From: Cymodocea nodosa
Lineage: Eukaryota > Streptophyta > Magnoliopsida > Alismatales > Cymodoceaceae
DNA: 64,000 bases
Direction of reading: 5' to 3'
Assembly (NCBI GenBank): GCA_036874045.1
Contig: CM072336.1
Span: forward strand, 13,139,001 to 13,203,000
Shown: piece by piece, positions 23,531 through 35,405 of the stretch
Numbering within the stretch: position 1 is the first letter of the stretch
Layout of the letters: each line of letters begins with the position of its first letter
Translations under genes and position numbers: made by a program
The notes under the pieces: generated by a model
Databases searched by the model: none
Seen by the model: the letters and a program-made list of their open reading frames with translations, nothing else
Told to the model about the DNA's origin: nothing

Positions 23531-25145
23531 TGTTTAACTCGTTAAGTTAGCATAGCTGTACATGTTAAGTTACATGAATACACACTAAGGTAACACATTA
23601 TGTTAGCAGCTTATTTCTTTATTGCATGTGTTTTATAGTTAAATCAATGAAGTAAGTTCGTTGAGTTATCTGTAACTCCATGGACCATTTAATTTCTAAC
23701 ATGCCACTGTAGCGATTAAAGAAACAGGACATTCGAAGGAAAACCATGGTTGCACATATCACGTAGGAATTCACTCGTGGAAGGGAGAAGAAATCACCAT
23801 TGTTGATCTAAATGAAGGAAATCCGACCGATCATCTAAAGTAGAAGTAGTTACTATTGAAGAAATATAAAAAAAGAGGAGAAAAAACAAAGAAAGTGTGG
23901 TTGGCGGTGTGTGGTAGTGTGTGTAAAGGTGGAGGACCACGCTAATTGCAGGCAGCATCGGAAGTTCATTGAAGCATCCACACCATCACCAACAATTCAC
24001 CAACATCACCAACATTACCATAATCACCAACCATTGGAGGTCTGTGAGGATACTTTCCTGATGTTGGGTTGATTTCGAGCCAAACATAGTGCCTGACAAC
24101 CACTATGAGGAGTGATCACGTTGCGGGAAGGGAAGCCATTTTCACTAAGCACTGACTCATATCTTAGGAGATCGTAAAGCTTCTAGCATTGGTTTCGGGT
24201 TGATGCCAGTATGCTGAAGAGGAGATCATCTTGCAATTTTGGACTCACGATTCTATAGGGAGAGGAGGCAGAATTGTAAGTGATTAAGTTTTCAGTGGTG
24301 TAATCGCGTAGCATGTAGTGACAGAAGTATTTACTATCAATAGAGATTTTTAGATTTCACCTTTCGCCCATTTTCATGAACATCTCAAAACAAAAATACC
24401 AAAAACAACAACTTATCTGTGTTTATATTTAGTATTTAAGTGTTGTATTGTTTGTTTTGTATCGTGATTAAAGTTATCATTGTCAGTATTGTGAATGTTT
24501 TATGTTTGCTTGATTCAGAAAATAGAAAATGGTATTACAGTTTACTGAAATCGATTCGTTCTAGATACTTAAAGATTTTAATAGTTACTGTTTGAAATAT
24601 TTGAATGTTAGTGTTGCTTAATGATAAATCTAATATTAACTAGCATTAAAGAGCTTAATTGATGTTATTTACAATCTATGGAACCACCCAATGGTTGGTC
24701 AAATTCCTCTATAAATAGTAGTATTAAATTGGAAAGATAGGCTCGTGGAGTTAACTTAAGTCCACGAGATTAGTCTGTTGAGTTAGCCATAACTCCATGA
24801 ACTTAGTCCGTTGTGTTAACTATAACTCAATGGAGTGATTACTGAACACATTAAGTATAATATAAAAAATGGAATAGTACACAATTCTTACTCAATTTTC
24901 TATGGGATCGACTTGTACTTGCACACAAATACAATATACATTGTGCACTTGCAGTTAAAATACAAATTGGAATTAATATCTAATTTGTGTGAAAGGTTGT
25001 TTGTTTACTTCTAAAAAGAAATTATTGATATAAGCATAAAGACAAATTAACCAAGTTAAAAACAGAAGTTAACAAATACAAGTTTTCTAACGTCATTGCT
25101 TGGGAACCAAACAAGTTCTCTAGTGCTGCCTAAAACAACCAAACA
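23531..25145 (+). mobile_element. Athila LTR, 5' LTR of element H1, start missing
   Basis: It is the plus-strand counterpart of the Athila LTRs above. It begins inside the LTR at GTTTAACTCGTTAAG, because the first part is replaced by the copia LTR. It ends AACCAAACA at 25145 and is followed by a primer site and pol. A TATAAAAA box lies at 23865-23872. Near its end there are two primer-site-like repeats (25083-25115 and 25116-25147). Confidence 0.85.
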
Positions 25146-25152
25146 AGTTTTC

Positions 25153-25170
25153 TGGCACTGTTGCTGGGGA
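25153..25170 (+). other. Athila primer-binding site (Asp tRNA type)
   Basis: It reads TGGCACTGTTGCTGGGGA. The site usual for Athila-type elements is TGGCGCCGTTGCCGGGGA, complementary to tRNA-Asp. The three differences are all C-to-T or G-to-A transitions. Confidence 0.8.
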
Positions 25171-25240
25171 TTTGAGAAGCTAAGCAACTGTAAGTGCTAT
25201 TTTGTTTTAATAGCAAGAGTGTTGTGTGTTTTCTTCTATA

Positions 25241-28200
25241 ATGGAGAATATGGCATATGCTTATGCTCAAAGATTTTTGAAACCTATAGTTAGCATATGT
25301 GAATTCTACAATTTGGAAGGTCACGACATTTCTGATTGTTTGAAACTGAAACAATTGCAGATGGTTAGATCACATGAATAACAAATGAATTATCTTCACT
25401 ATAATAGATTTGAGTATGAGAATCCTATGGTTTACCCAACTAATGGTTAGCTTAGAATGTGTAATATGTTGAGAGATAAGGAAGTTTGGGATAGGTATGA
25501 TAGACTGGAGCGTAGCATAGAGCAAAACATAGACAAACTGGAACAATTTATGTGTCAGCAACAAGAAGTCAACCAATTAAACTATAAGGAAGTATATTCA
25601 AAACCTAAAATTGATATCATTTATGAAACTGAAAAAACCATAATGAAAATTGATCAAAAATTGAATGCAATGAGATTAGATGATCTGGAAAGAAAACTAA
25701 AAGCATTGGACGAATATACAATGAAATTACAAGTTATGCAATAGGACAACACAAATGAAAATTATAATGTTATAGATTTGCATAATTTGCAAGACATACA
25801 AACAAAAGAAAATACCAATGCAAGAGAATTTAAAGAGTGCAATTTAAGACTAAAAACAGTTGAAGATCATGATCACGAAAATGATATACAAGAACATCAA
25901 TAAAGTAACAAAAATCTGGAAGATGTATGTATAACATTAAGATCTGGAACTGATATACCATCAAGAATTCAAAACGAAAATAATATGAAGGTGGATAAGA
26001 ACAAAAACCAAAATGATAATGAAAATGTGATAATTGAAAATATAGACAACAATGAAGAAAAATCTGAATCTACAAATGAGACTAAAAATGATCAAACAAA
26101 TCAAATGAAAGAAAAAGAATATCTTAAATCACAATTATTAGCTCCCTATCCTAAAAGATTACAACAAACATTTCCTGAAAAATAAGAAAAAATTAGAGAA
26201 ATTTTTGAAAAAGTACAAGTTAACATTCCTTTATTAGATTTATTGTAGAAAATGCCACCTTATGCTAAATTTCTTAAGGATTGGTGTACTAAGAAAAGAG
26301 AGTGAAAAGTTTTAAGGAAAGTCTTTTTAGCTGAGCAAAGTAGTTCTCTATTTCTGCCACAAATTCCTAAAAAGTTATCTAATCTTGGAATCGCTGTTAT
26401 ATCATGCACCATGGGAAATACCATTCTAGAAAGAACCTTAATAGACTTAGGTGTAGGTATAAATGTTATGCCAAGTGATATATTTGCATCCTTAGGATTA
26501 GAAGGCTTAATCCCTACTAGGACTGTTATTCAATTAGCTGATAGAAGTATAAGATACCCTAGAGGAAAAATAGAGGATGTCTTAATTAAAATCAAAAACT
26601 TCATATATCCTATTGATATTGTAATTTTGGATTCTCAATGAATTAAGCATAAAAATAGTGATACATCTTTAATTTTAGGAAGACCATTTTAGCAACATCA
26701 GGGGCTATTATTAATTGTAAAACTGGAGTAATGAAGTTAGCATATGGTAATGAGGATACTCAATTAAATATTTTCAAACTAGAAAGGTTTGAGGAGTTAG
26801 AAATGTCCTTACATACCATAGATTTTTTAGAGGATGAAGGAGATATGCTAGATGATGTGATTCAAGAAGAGTTAAATAGGCAACTCGATTCTGAAACTTT
26901 AGAGGAAAGTGAAAGCATAAATATAGAAGGAGATCAGGAAGAAATTAATTTAGAAAATGATGATGTTCAATTAGGAGCTCTAACTTCTGATGGGCAGCAA
27001 TTAGAATTAAAACCTTTACCTCTTGAATTAACCTATATATTTCTGGAAGAAAAACGAACATGTCCAATCATTATTGCTTCAGATTTAAAAGGGGATCAAA
27101 TTGCTAAATTAAAAGATGTAGTCAAAACTTATAAAGAAGCAATAGGATGGACTATGACTAATATAAAAGGGTTAAGTGCAACTTTATACTGTCACCACAT
27201 ATATTTAGAAGAGAATGCTAAACCTGTTAGAATTCTTGAGAGGAGATTAAATCCAAACCTTAAAGAATTAGTTACGAAGGAAATAGTTAAATGGTTAGAT
27301 AATGACATAATTTATCCGATTTCTGATAGCTCATGGGTTAGCCCAATCCATGTAGTTCCCAAGAAATCAGGATTAACAGTTATTAGGAATGAAAGTCAAG
27401 ACTTGATACTTACTAGAATTCAGGCTAGAGAGTGTGTATAGACTATAGAAAGCTGAATATAGTGAATAGGAAAGATCATTTTCTCTTACCTTTCATAGAT
27501 CAAATGCTAGAAAATTTAGCAGGGCAAGAATATTTTTGTTTCCTAGATGGGTATTCAGGATATAACCAAGTCCTAGTAGCATTAAAGGATCAAGAGAAAA
27601 CAACTTTCACTTGTCCTAATGAAACTTATGCTTTTAAGAGAATGTCATTCAAACTATGCAATGCACCAGCCACCTTTCAAAGGTGTATGTAAGGCATATT
27701 CACTAAAATGTCTGAAGATTTTTTTGAAATATTTATGGATGATTTTATTGTTTATGGAACTTCATATGAAGTGTGTTTAAACAATTTAGACCAAGTATTA
27801 AAATGCTGTCTGGAAAAAAGTTTGGTTCTGAATTGGGAAAAATGTCACTTCATGGTTAAACAAGGAATAGTCTTCGGACATGTTGTTTCAAAGAAAGGGT
27901 TTGAAGTAGATAAAGCTAAAATAGAAGTAATTTCTAATCTACCAGAACCTAAATCAGTAAAAGATATTAGATCATTTCTAAGACATGCTGGATTTTATAG
28001 AAGATTTATTAAAGATTTTAGCGAAATAGCTAGACCTTTAACCAATCTATTAAAAGATGTCCCATTCAACTTTGATAAAAATTTCAAAGAAACATTTTTC
28101 AATCTTAAAACTAGCTTAATTTCAACTCCTATAATTCAAGCACTTGATTGGAGCCATCCATTTGAATTAATGTGCAATGCATCTGATTTTGCTGTAGGAG

Positions 28201-28951
28201 CAGTGTTGGGATAGAAGATAGAAAAATCTCCTAGAGTGATTTATTATGCAAGCAAAACCTTAAATGATGCTCAAGTTAATTATACAACTACTGAAAAAGA
28301 ACTGTTAGCTATTGTGTTTGCCTTAGAAAAGTTTAGATCATATCTGATTGGACCTAAAGTGATAGTATACATGGATCATTTAGCTTTAAAACACCTAATA
28401 GCAGAAAAAGAGACCAAACCTAGATTGATCCGGTGGATATTATTATTACAAGAATTTGATCTAGAAGTTAAAGATAAAAAAGGTTGTGAGAATGTAGTAG
28501 TAGATCATTTATCAAGATTACAAATAGAAAAATCAAATATTGAAATTAAGGATAATTTTCCTAATGAACAATTAATGACCATCAACACAATGCTTTGGTA
28601 TGCAAACAGTTAATTACTTAGTTACTGGTTTAACACCTAAAGATTGGAATAGACAGGATAAGAAATTGTTCTTTTCAAGAGTAAAATATTACTATTGGGA
28701 AGACTCATACTTATTTAAGAAATGTCCTGATCTGGTTTTAAGGAGGTGTGTTCTAGAAACTGAATATTAGAGCATGTTGTCTTTCTGCCATGACCAAGCA
28801 TGTGGAGGGCATTTTGGTTCAAAGAAAACTGTTACTAAAATTCTGCAATGTAGATTTTATTGGCCAACACTATTCAAAGATGCTCATAAATATTGCTTAA
28901 GTTGTTTAAAATGTTAACAAATAGGAAGAATATCAAAGAGGAATATGTTGC
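25241..28951 (+). pseudogene. Athila pol 5' part (element H1), interrupted by a nested LTR
   Basis: The ATG at 25241 lies only about 70 bases after the primer site. Domains in order are: a degraded zinc knuckle CEFYNLEGHDISDC (near 25290); a coiled-coil linker; the ITLRSG linker near 25938; protease TLIDLGVGINVMP (about 26430); RT with FMDDF (about 27730); RNase H with TEKELLA (about 28290); and the start of the integrase zinc region ([12 protein letters not shown]). It ends at 28951, where element E is inserted. It has in-frame stops, a one-base loss near 26690 and another shift near 27430. The TAG at 28212-28214 between RT and RNase H is also present in element E. No capsid domain precedes the knuckle. 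Confidence 0.92.
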
Positions 28952-31165
28952 TGTTTGCGTTTTCCCAGCACTACACTAGAAAAACTTGGATTTGTTACTT
29001 CTATTTTTACTAAGTTAATTTATCTTTATACCTATTCTTTCTTTTAGAAGTAAACAAACAACCTTTAATACAATTTAGATATTAATTCCAATTTGTACGT
29101 TAACTGCAAGTGCACAGTGTCTATTGTATTAGTGTGCAAGTACAGGTCGATCTCATAGGGAATTGCTAAAGAATTTGAGAACTATTCGTTTGTTAATAAT
29201 CAAATGTATATATTCAATAAACTCTCTATTGAATTACATTTAACTCAACGGACTAACCTCATGAACTTAAGTTAACTCCACTAGCTTGTCTTTTCTTTTT
29301 AATATTGCTATTTACAGAGGAATTTGGCCAACCATTGGGCGATTCCACAGATTGTAAATAACATCAATTAATCTCTTTAATGTTAGTTAACATTGGATTT
29401 ATCATTAAGCAATACTAACATTCAGATAATTCAAACAGTAACCATTAAAATCTTTAAGTCTTTTGTATGAACCGATTTTAGTAAATTGTAAAACTAAAAT
29501 AAATATAAAACAATCACACACTGACAAAGATACATTAATCACGATACAACATAAACAATACAACACTCAAATACAACATAAAAACATAGATAAATTGTTT
29601 TTGTGTTTTTGTTTTAATATGAACATGAGAATGGGCGAAAGGTGAAATGTAAAGTAATCTCACTTGACAGTAAATACTTCCGACACTACTTGCGACGGGA
29701 TTACACCACTGAAAATTAAACCACTTACAATTCTGTCTCCTCTCCCTATAGAATTGCGAGTCCAGAATTGCAAGATGATCTTCTCTTCAGCATACAGGCA
29801 TCAACCCGAAGCCAAGTCTAAAAGCTTTACGATCTCCTAAAATATGAGTCGGTGCTTGGTGAAAATGGCTTCCCTTCCTGCGACGCGATCACTCCTCACA
29901 ATGGTTGTCAGGCACTGTGTTTGGCTTGGAATCAACCCGACATCAGATAAGTATTCTCACAGACCTTTGTTGGTTGGTGATTATGGTGGTGATGATGGTG
30001 ATGGTGATGATGATTATTGGTGTGGAACTTCAGAGAATTGCGACGCTCATCCTCCTCTACACACACTGTTCGCCCATCAATCACACCTCTTCTTTTTTTC
30101 TTCTTTTCTTTTATATTTCTTTGGTAGTAACTGCTTCTGCTTGAATGGTCGGTTGGATTTCCTTCATACGTATCAACGGCGATGATTTCTTTCCCTACAC
30201 GATACGTGTGAATGTGGTTTTTCTCTTCCAACTGTTTGTTCCTGCAACTGCTACAGTGGCATATTAGAAAATAGATTTAACTATAAAACACGTGCAATAA
30301 AGAAATAAGCCACTAACATAATGCGTTACCTTAGTCATGTAACTCAACGCATACAATTATGCTAACTTAACGAGTTAAACATGTGCATCTCACGTGATAT
30401 ACTAAAGCATTTAAATTCAACACGTGCATAAATCGAACGATCCGATACTCAGGTGCATTTCAGATACTTATAAACTTAACTATCCGATGCTCAGATGCAT
30501 TTCGAATAGTTATAGATAACTCACCGATATATAACTTAAGTAAATCTACTAGATCTTGACACGTGTTAGTAGCAGTTTAATCATAAAATAACATTTCAGA
30601 GAGTTACGGAGCTAACTATTCAATGCTCAGATGCATTTCGGATAGTTATAGATAACTCACCGAAAATCCACTTAAGTCACTTTCGCAGAACATGACACGT
30701 GTCCTCAGGTATTTTATAAATAAAAAGACATTTCGGAGAGTTACATGGCTAACTATCTGATGCCCAGCTACAATTTCAGATAGTTATAGTTAACTCACCG
30801 AAAGTTCACTTAAGTCATGCATTATGGTTTCAACACGTGTACTTTAGGAAATAATAAACTATTCTCTCAAAACATAATTGTTCGGCAATTTAAACATAAC
30901 ATCTGATACATGTTCGGTTTGTTAAACATAACTGTCCGAAATATCTGAAAATTCGGATACTTAAGAATTTCACAGCTTGCAACTTACCGACAGTTCAGAA
31001 ATGTACTAAATTAACATTAATTCCCCCAAATTATGCAGATTCTTCAATTAAAGCATATGACAGTGCAATTATAACATAATGGCTTAATTCTCATATGATA
31101 AGCTAAATATTATGTAATTAACCATCGTTTAACAGTTAATAATATACACTTTTTCATTCTAAACA
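28952..31165 (-). mobile_element. Athila LTR, 3' LTR of element E
   Basis: Full-length LTR, TGTTTAGAATG (at 31165) to GCAAACA (at 28952) on the minus strand, 2214 bases. It splits the integrase region of the plus-strand pol after ATGTTGC. The uninterrupted site in another copy reads ATGATGC (reverse strand of 40158-40164), so the left target-site copy is GTTGC. A near-identical LTR with the same left junction is at 44393. Confidence 0.92.
30108..30115 (-). promoter_or_regulatory. Putative TATA box of Athila LTR (element E)
   Basis: The minus strand reads TATAAAAG, at the same LTR position as in the other copies. This would be the promoter of element E's 3' LTR. Inferred from motif and conservation. 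Confidence 0.5.
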
Positions 31166-31203
31166 CTTCCCCCATACCTAAATTTTGCTAGTCCCTTAGC
31201 AAA
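31166..31203 (-). other. Polypurine tract and hairpin (element E)
   Basis: The minus strand reads GTATGGGGGAAG against the LTR edge. The hairpin TTTGCTA (31184-31190) / TAGCAAA (31197-31203) has a 6-base loop. It is identical in layout to 6044-6081. Confidence 0.87.
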
Positions 31204-32888
31204 CTAAGATCTAATTAATTGGTCTTTCAAAAAGTGCTAGAATTAATTCTTCCCCCTTGTTTTTCTTCTGTTTATCATAAAAATATATTTTGTATGTTTC
31301 AGTAATCAACCTGCAAATATACTTAGAATATATGCAAATTACATACAAAGTATATCATCATCACATAAGTGTTAATTATATTATCGTTTGTTCTTCTTTT
31401 CATCATCTGTCATCCTGAATTTTCCAATAAGATTTCTAGAAGAAATTTCAACAGCATACGAATCAAAGTACAATCCAATTCAATCTGATTAAGACAAGTA
31501 GAATAAAGAATTGTCTCTCCATTAAACAACTTCAAAAGTCAATTCCAGATTCATATTTCAGCAATTCTAGATAACAGAAAATATACTCGATTCATAAGAT
31601 ATCTGTATTTCACAAAACACTTGTATATTTTCAGAATAGTATATGTTTTTTTTTTTTTTTTATACTTTAAAAGTTAATTTGACAAGCTTGAATCATACAA
31701 GAGCTTTCTAATGTACCCATGTAAAGAGCTTTCAGTCAACAATCCCAGATCTGATCAGGATCTTAGGTTGCCAGATTTCAAGAGTCTTTGTTCAGGTCAA
31801 CAATCCTTACATTCCTATCTACTCAAGTACAAAATGCTCGTGATCAAACAAGTCAATAAACTCTCAAAATTTTTCCTTTTTTTTTAGATAACATAAACAC
31901 AAAACAAAACATTAATCACATACTATATATGTATGTATTTCATTAATACAGATGCAGTAAAACACCAATCTCATATAGTCCTGCTTCTATCAGTTACTGA
32001 AAATATGAATCCATAACAATAAGCTCATACTTTTTGTGTAGTTTAGTAAGATCTACACATAAATCATTCTACAAGTTCAATTAGCCAAATTAAATGTATC
32101 TCTAATCACATGTGTTTCATTTAATCTAGAATTCACATCTCAGCTCTTTCAAGACTTCAGATAATTTACTGATTTTTCATTAAGCATTCTGATTTCATTT
32201 TAAAATCGTGAAATTGTTAAACTCATGAAATTCAGAAAAAACATAAGATACTATATCTGGATTTGCATAAATAGTAAATTCAATAGTATCTTATATAACC
32301 TTCTAAATATAACATTCAAGAAGTTTACAAAAATTTTACAGTCTCAAATTATCGGATAGTTACAACAAGTTCAAAACTTTGCAGTACCATTTTAATTCCA
32401 TTAATTAACAAACTTACATGGCTGTTACTTTAATTACCTCCCCCCCATATCTACATTTTGCATTGTCCTCAATGTAAAGGATTTGACAATAAGTACAGTA
32501 ATTGTAGTAGACATGAATACAGTTGTGTTTGATTTAAATTCAGGATGAGTAATCAGTTACATACCTTGTTTCATTTGTATCTCCTTTTGCATATTTCGAT
32601 TTTTGATTCTGAAAAACTTTTCATTCACAGATAAACGTAGAATATATAACAAAATAACATTTAACAGATATTGATAATTCAGTGTCTTGTATGGAACCTA
32701 GGCTCCTATGCCTTTGGTGGCTCACAAGCAAGCCAGTTGGTTTCCAAGAACAGATACCAACAAACTGGATTGATATTTTGTTTTGTTTTGTTTTTTTTTA
32801 TAAAATAAACATAAAAACTTCAAAATTCTTTTTTTTTTCTAAAAATAAATGCAGAATACACACAACATTAAACACACAAAATCACAGC
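31204..32888 (-). other. Athila element E 3' untranslated region
   Basis: No gene. The minus strand of 32435-32478 carries ATTGAGGACAATGCAAAATG and a G-run, a probable second polypurine tract. Poly-T runs occur near 31648 and 32787. It is collinear with 6082-7546 and, inverted, with 52989-54750. Confidence 0.75.
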
Positions 32889-34035
32889 TTAAGAACATGA
32901 TTGAAAAGTAGGAACAAATGGAATAAATGTATCCGTCCAAGCAAACTTTTTAGGCATAGTTCTTCTTGCTATTAATTTTGTTTTAATGTAGTTCTTGTTC
33001 CTTGTTAATTTGTAAACATGAAATATATTATAAATTCCAAATACATGTGTATTACCATTAATGATATGAAATGCAGAAAGGGATCTTTTTTGATTCCAGG
33101 GTAATGTAGCAGTTTCTATTTCTACATCTATTTTAATATATTCCTCTTCCCACTTCCATTCATTTATGTCTTCCACAATCCATATTTGAAATTTCATCAA
33201 TTCATCCCACCATCTTATCAGACATAAAGTAGGATCATCTTTTTCATTATACCACATTCCTATTTGAATTTTATTAAATTCTTCAGATGGTGGCCTAGCT
33301 ATTTCTCTCGGTATAAATAATATTTCTATATATTCATTATAACTGTCTATGCTCACTATGTATAAATCAGATCCAAATGCTATTGATATATCTGTGACTA
33401 GATATATATATCCATCAAGTATGACATGTGTTTGGTTAATTAATGATTTCTGTCCTAGATATATCATAATATTTTCATTCCAAGAACTATTCAGAAAGTT
33501 ATACACACTTAAGCGTAAATCTTCACCCCAATTTCTTGTAGGTCTCCAATAATATAATTTTTCAGGAATTGCAGAATTTTTATCAGAAAAAATTAAAACC
33601 GATCCACAATTCACAATTCACAATTGGTATTTCAAATCTATTAGGTATTCCTATATTCCATTCTTCTCCTGTTATAGGATTTCTTATCAAAATATCAGGT
33701 AATAATAAACTTGCATACCTTGGTCTCGTACTGTATATGATTAATCCTTCATCTATCCCCATAATATGATTTATTCCTTCTAATGTATTGGGTGGAATTC
33801 CAGTAGTTTCTTCCATAGCTAGATATTCATGGGTATTTGAACTACGATTAAATGACCTCCAAATGAATCCATCTCTAATTTTAGTCATTTTTGCAGCTTG
33901 TAGTCCCTGAAAATATTTTTCTTCAATATAGTCTTTAATTTCCTTTGATACACAACATAGCTTGTACAGATCTTTAGCTGACAAGTTACTTAGTACTTCC
34001 CTTAGTGCATCCAATGGCAATTGCATTAATTCCAT
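32889..34035 (-). pseudogene. Captured F-box / F-box-associated domain gene (element E)
   Basis: The ATG at 34035 opens a 150-codon frame starting with an F-box: LPLDALREVLSNLSAKDL then CCVSKEIKDYI (residues about 6-38). F-box proteins bind SKP1 and act as substrate receptors of SCF ubiquitin ligases. Further on are F-box-associated-domain marks: NPITGEEWNIGIP in the first frame, and YYWRPTRNW, LSVYNFLNSSW and LDGYIYLVTD in a second frame (33614 to 32889, 241 codons). Together they span about 380 codons, the usual size of plant F-box/FBA proteins. The two frames are split only by a 7-base repeat present three times (33605-33625); one unit is enough to shift the frame. It lies between gag and the 3' untranslated region and has a second copy at 52051-52988. 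I infer a captured host gene. Confidence 0.87.
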
Positions 34036-34219
34036 TTGTCGATTCTATATAACACAAACAAAAATTTAGTAGAGACAAAAATTAACATAACTACTGCACA
34101 CCCTCGTGAAGTTAAGGCATAACTTAACGGACTAAGTTCGTTGAGTTAAAAATTAACTCTACGATTAACTATAAATAAAAACATATATACATACAGATAG
34201 TTGCTTCAGATATGCTGCT
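34036..34219 (-). other. gag to F-box spacer with motif array and putative splice acceptor
   Basis: It contains AACTTAACGGACTAAGTTCG and GTTGAGTTA (about 34121-34148). Just before the F-box ATG the minus strand reads a T-rich tract ending GTTATATAG, a weakened form of GTTATACAG in the plus copy at 52032-52040. This would suit a 3' splice site for a spliced F-box mRNA. Confidence 0.45.
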
Positions 34220-35405
34220 TCATTTAGCTACCCTCCCAGAAGAGGTATCAATTTTATTAACAGATCTATTGATAGGGTTAGGTATTGCTTGTATTGGCAA
34301 TCCTCCAGTAGGTCTAACTTCCATTGGTTCCTTTTGTCTAAGTGGTAAATTTCTATTTTGATTTTGAATTGCAACATTTCCAAATACAAAATCTAGACGA
34401 TTGTTTAATTGTTGGATTATCTTTTCTAATTTCTCTATTCTAGATCTTTGTTCAATTAATGCTTCATAACTTATGTTCTTGTCATTTATATTTTCTCCTT
34501 CTTGGAAATTGTTGTTTCTCCAAGATAAATTTGGGTGATTTCTCCAATTAGGATGATAAGAATTTCCCAAGTTATCTCTCTGGTTTCTAGCATAAATAAT
34601 ATCTAAGTCATTTATGTTTGCATTCTTTTCTGCTAGCTTTTGATTTAATGATTACTCTTCTATTTTCTTTGTTAATTCATTTAATTTCACCTCAAGCATA
34701 GTATTTGAATCTATTTCATGCATTCCTCTTGGCAATATTTTTTTATCTGCAATAGCTTCAGTCGAGTTTTCCCACTATGTAGTTCTTTTTGCAAAGTTTT
34801 CTAAATATGCCCATGCTTCTTCACTACATAACATTAAAAATCCATTTTGACAAGTAGATTCTAATAAAGATTTTGTCCAAACATCTATGCCTTCATAAAT
34901 AATACCTATTAATTATGCTTTACTCATTGCATGATGTGGACATTGAGTCAATAAATCTTTAAATCTTTCAAAATATTTCCAGAATGATTCATCCTGTTTT
35001 TGGCTACACATTAATATTTTTTTCTTCTTTTTAATCGTTTGATGTGTTGGATAATATTTTTCCAGAAAAACAGCAAAATTCAGTCCATGTAGAAATTGAA
35101 TCAGGTGACAGAGTATATAACCATCTCTTAGCTGTGTCTTTTAAAGAAAAAGAGATATATCTAAGTTTAATAGAATCTATACTCATGTTTGACATTTTCA
35201 TCATTTGACAAACTTCGTTAAATTCTCTAAGGAAATAATAGGCATCCTCTCTTTCTAATCCATGAAAATGTGGCAATTGACTAATATAATTAGATTTCAG
35301 TTCAAACCTATCTCCCTCAAAGTTTGGCAATCGAATATATGAAGGTTCATCAATTAATTCAGGATATAGAATCTCTCCTAATGGTTTTTCTATTGGAGCA
35401 GCCAT
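34220..35405 (-). pseudogene. Athila gag capsid gene, located downstream of pol (element E)
   Basis: The ATG at 35405 starts the capsid: FELKSNYISQLPHFHGLERE, FSLKDTAKRWLYTLSPDSIS. A 2-base loss near 35070 (against the copy at 50650) shifts the frame. The downstream part then reads GMHEIDSSTMLEVK and ends with PNWRNHPNLSWRNN and a coiled coil (LEKIIQQLNNRLD), stopping at 34220-34222. In ordinary Athila elements this segment precedes the zinc knuckle and protease. Here no knuckle follows; instead the F-box gene does. A TAG at 34775-34777 is shared with the plus-strand copy, where the family normally has a Gln-Trp pair. Confidence 0.87.

Noticed and set aside
25046-25300. tRNA gene near the primer site
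   Set aside because: Only the 18-base complement to a tRNA 3' end is present; there is no cloverleaf or A/B box.
29932-30231. Sense-strand LTR frame with a poly-His run (also 45348-45653)
   Set aside because: The His run is the translation of a (GGT/GAT) microsatellite; its length varies between copies and the start is not conserved.
32889-34035. Host F-box gene into which transposons inserted
   Set aside because: A second copy occupies the same position between gag and the 3' region in an element of opposite orientation, so it belongs to the element.
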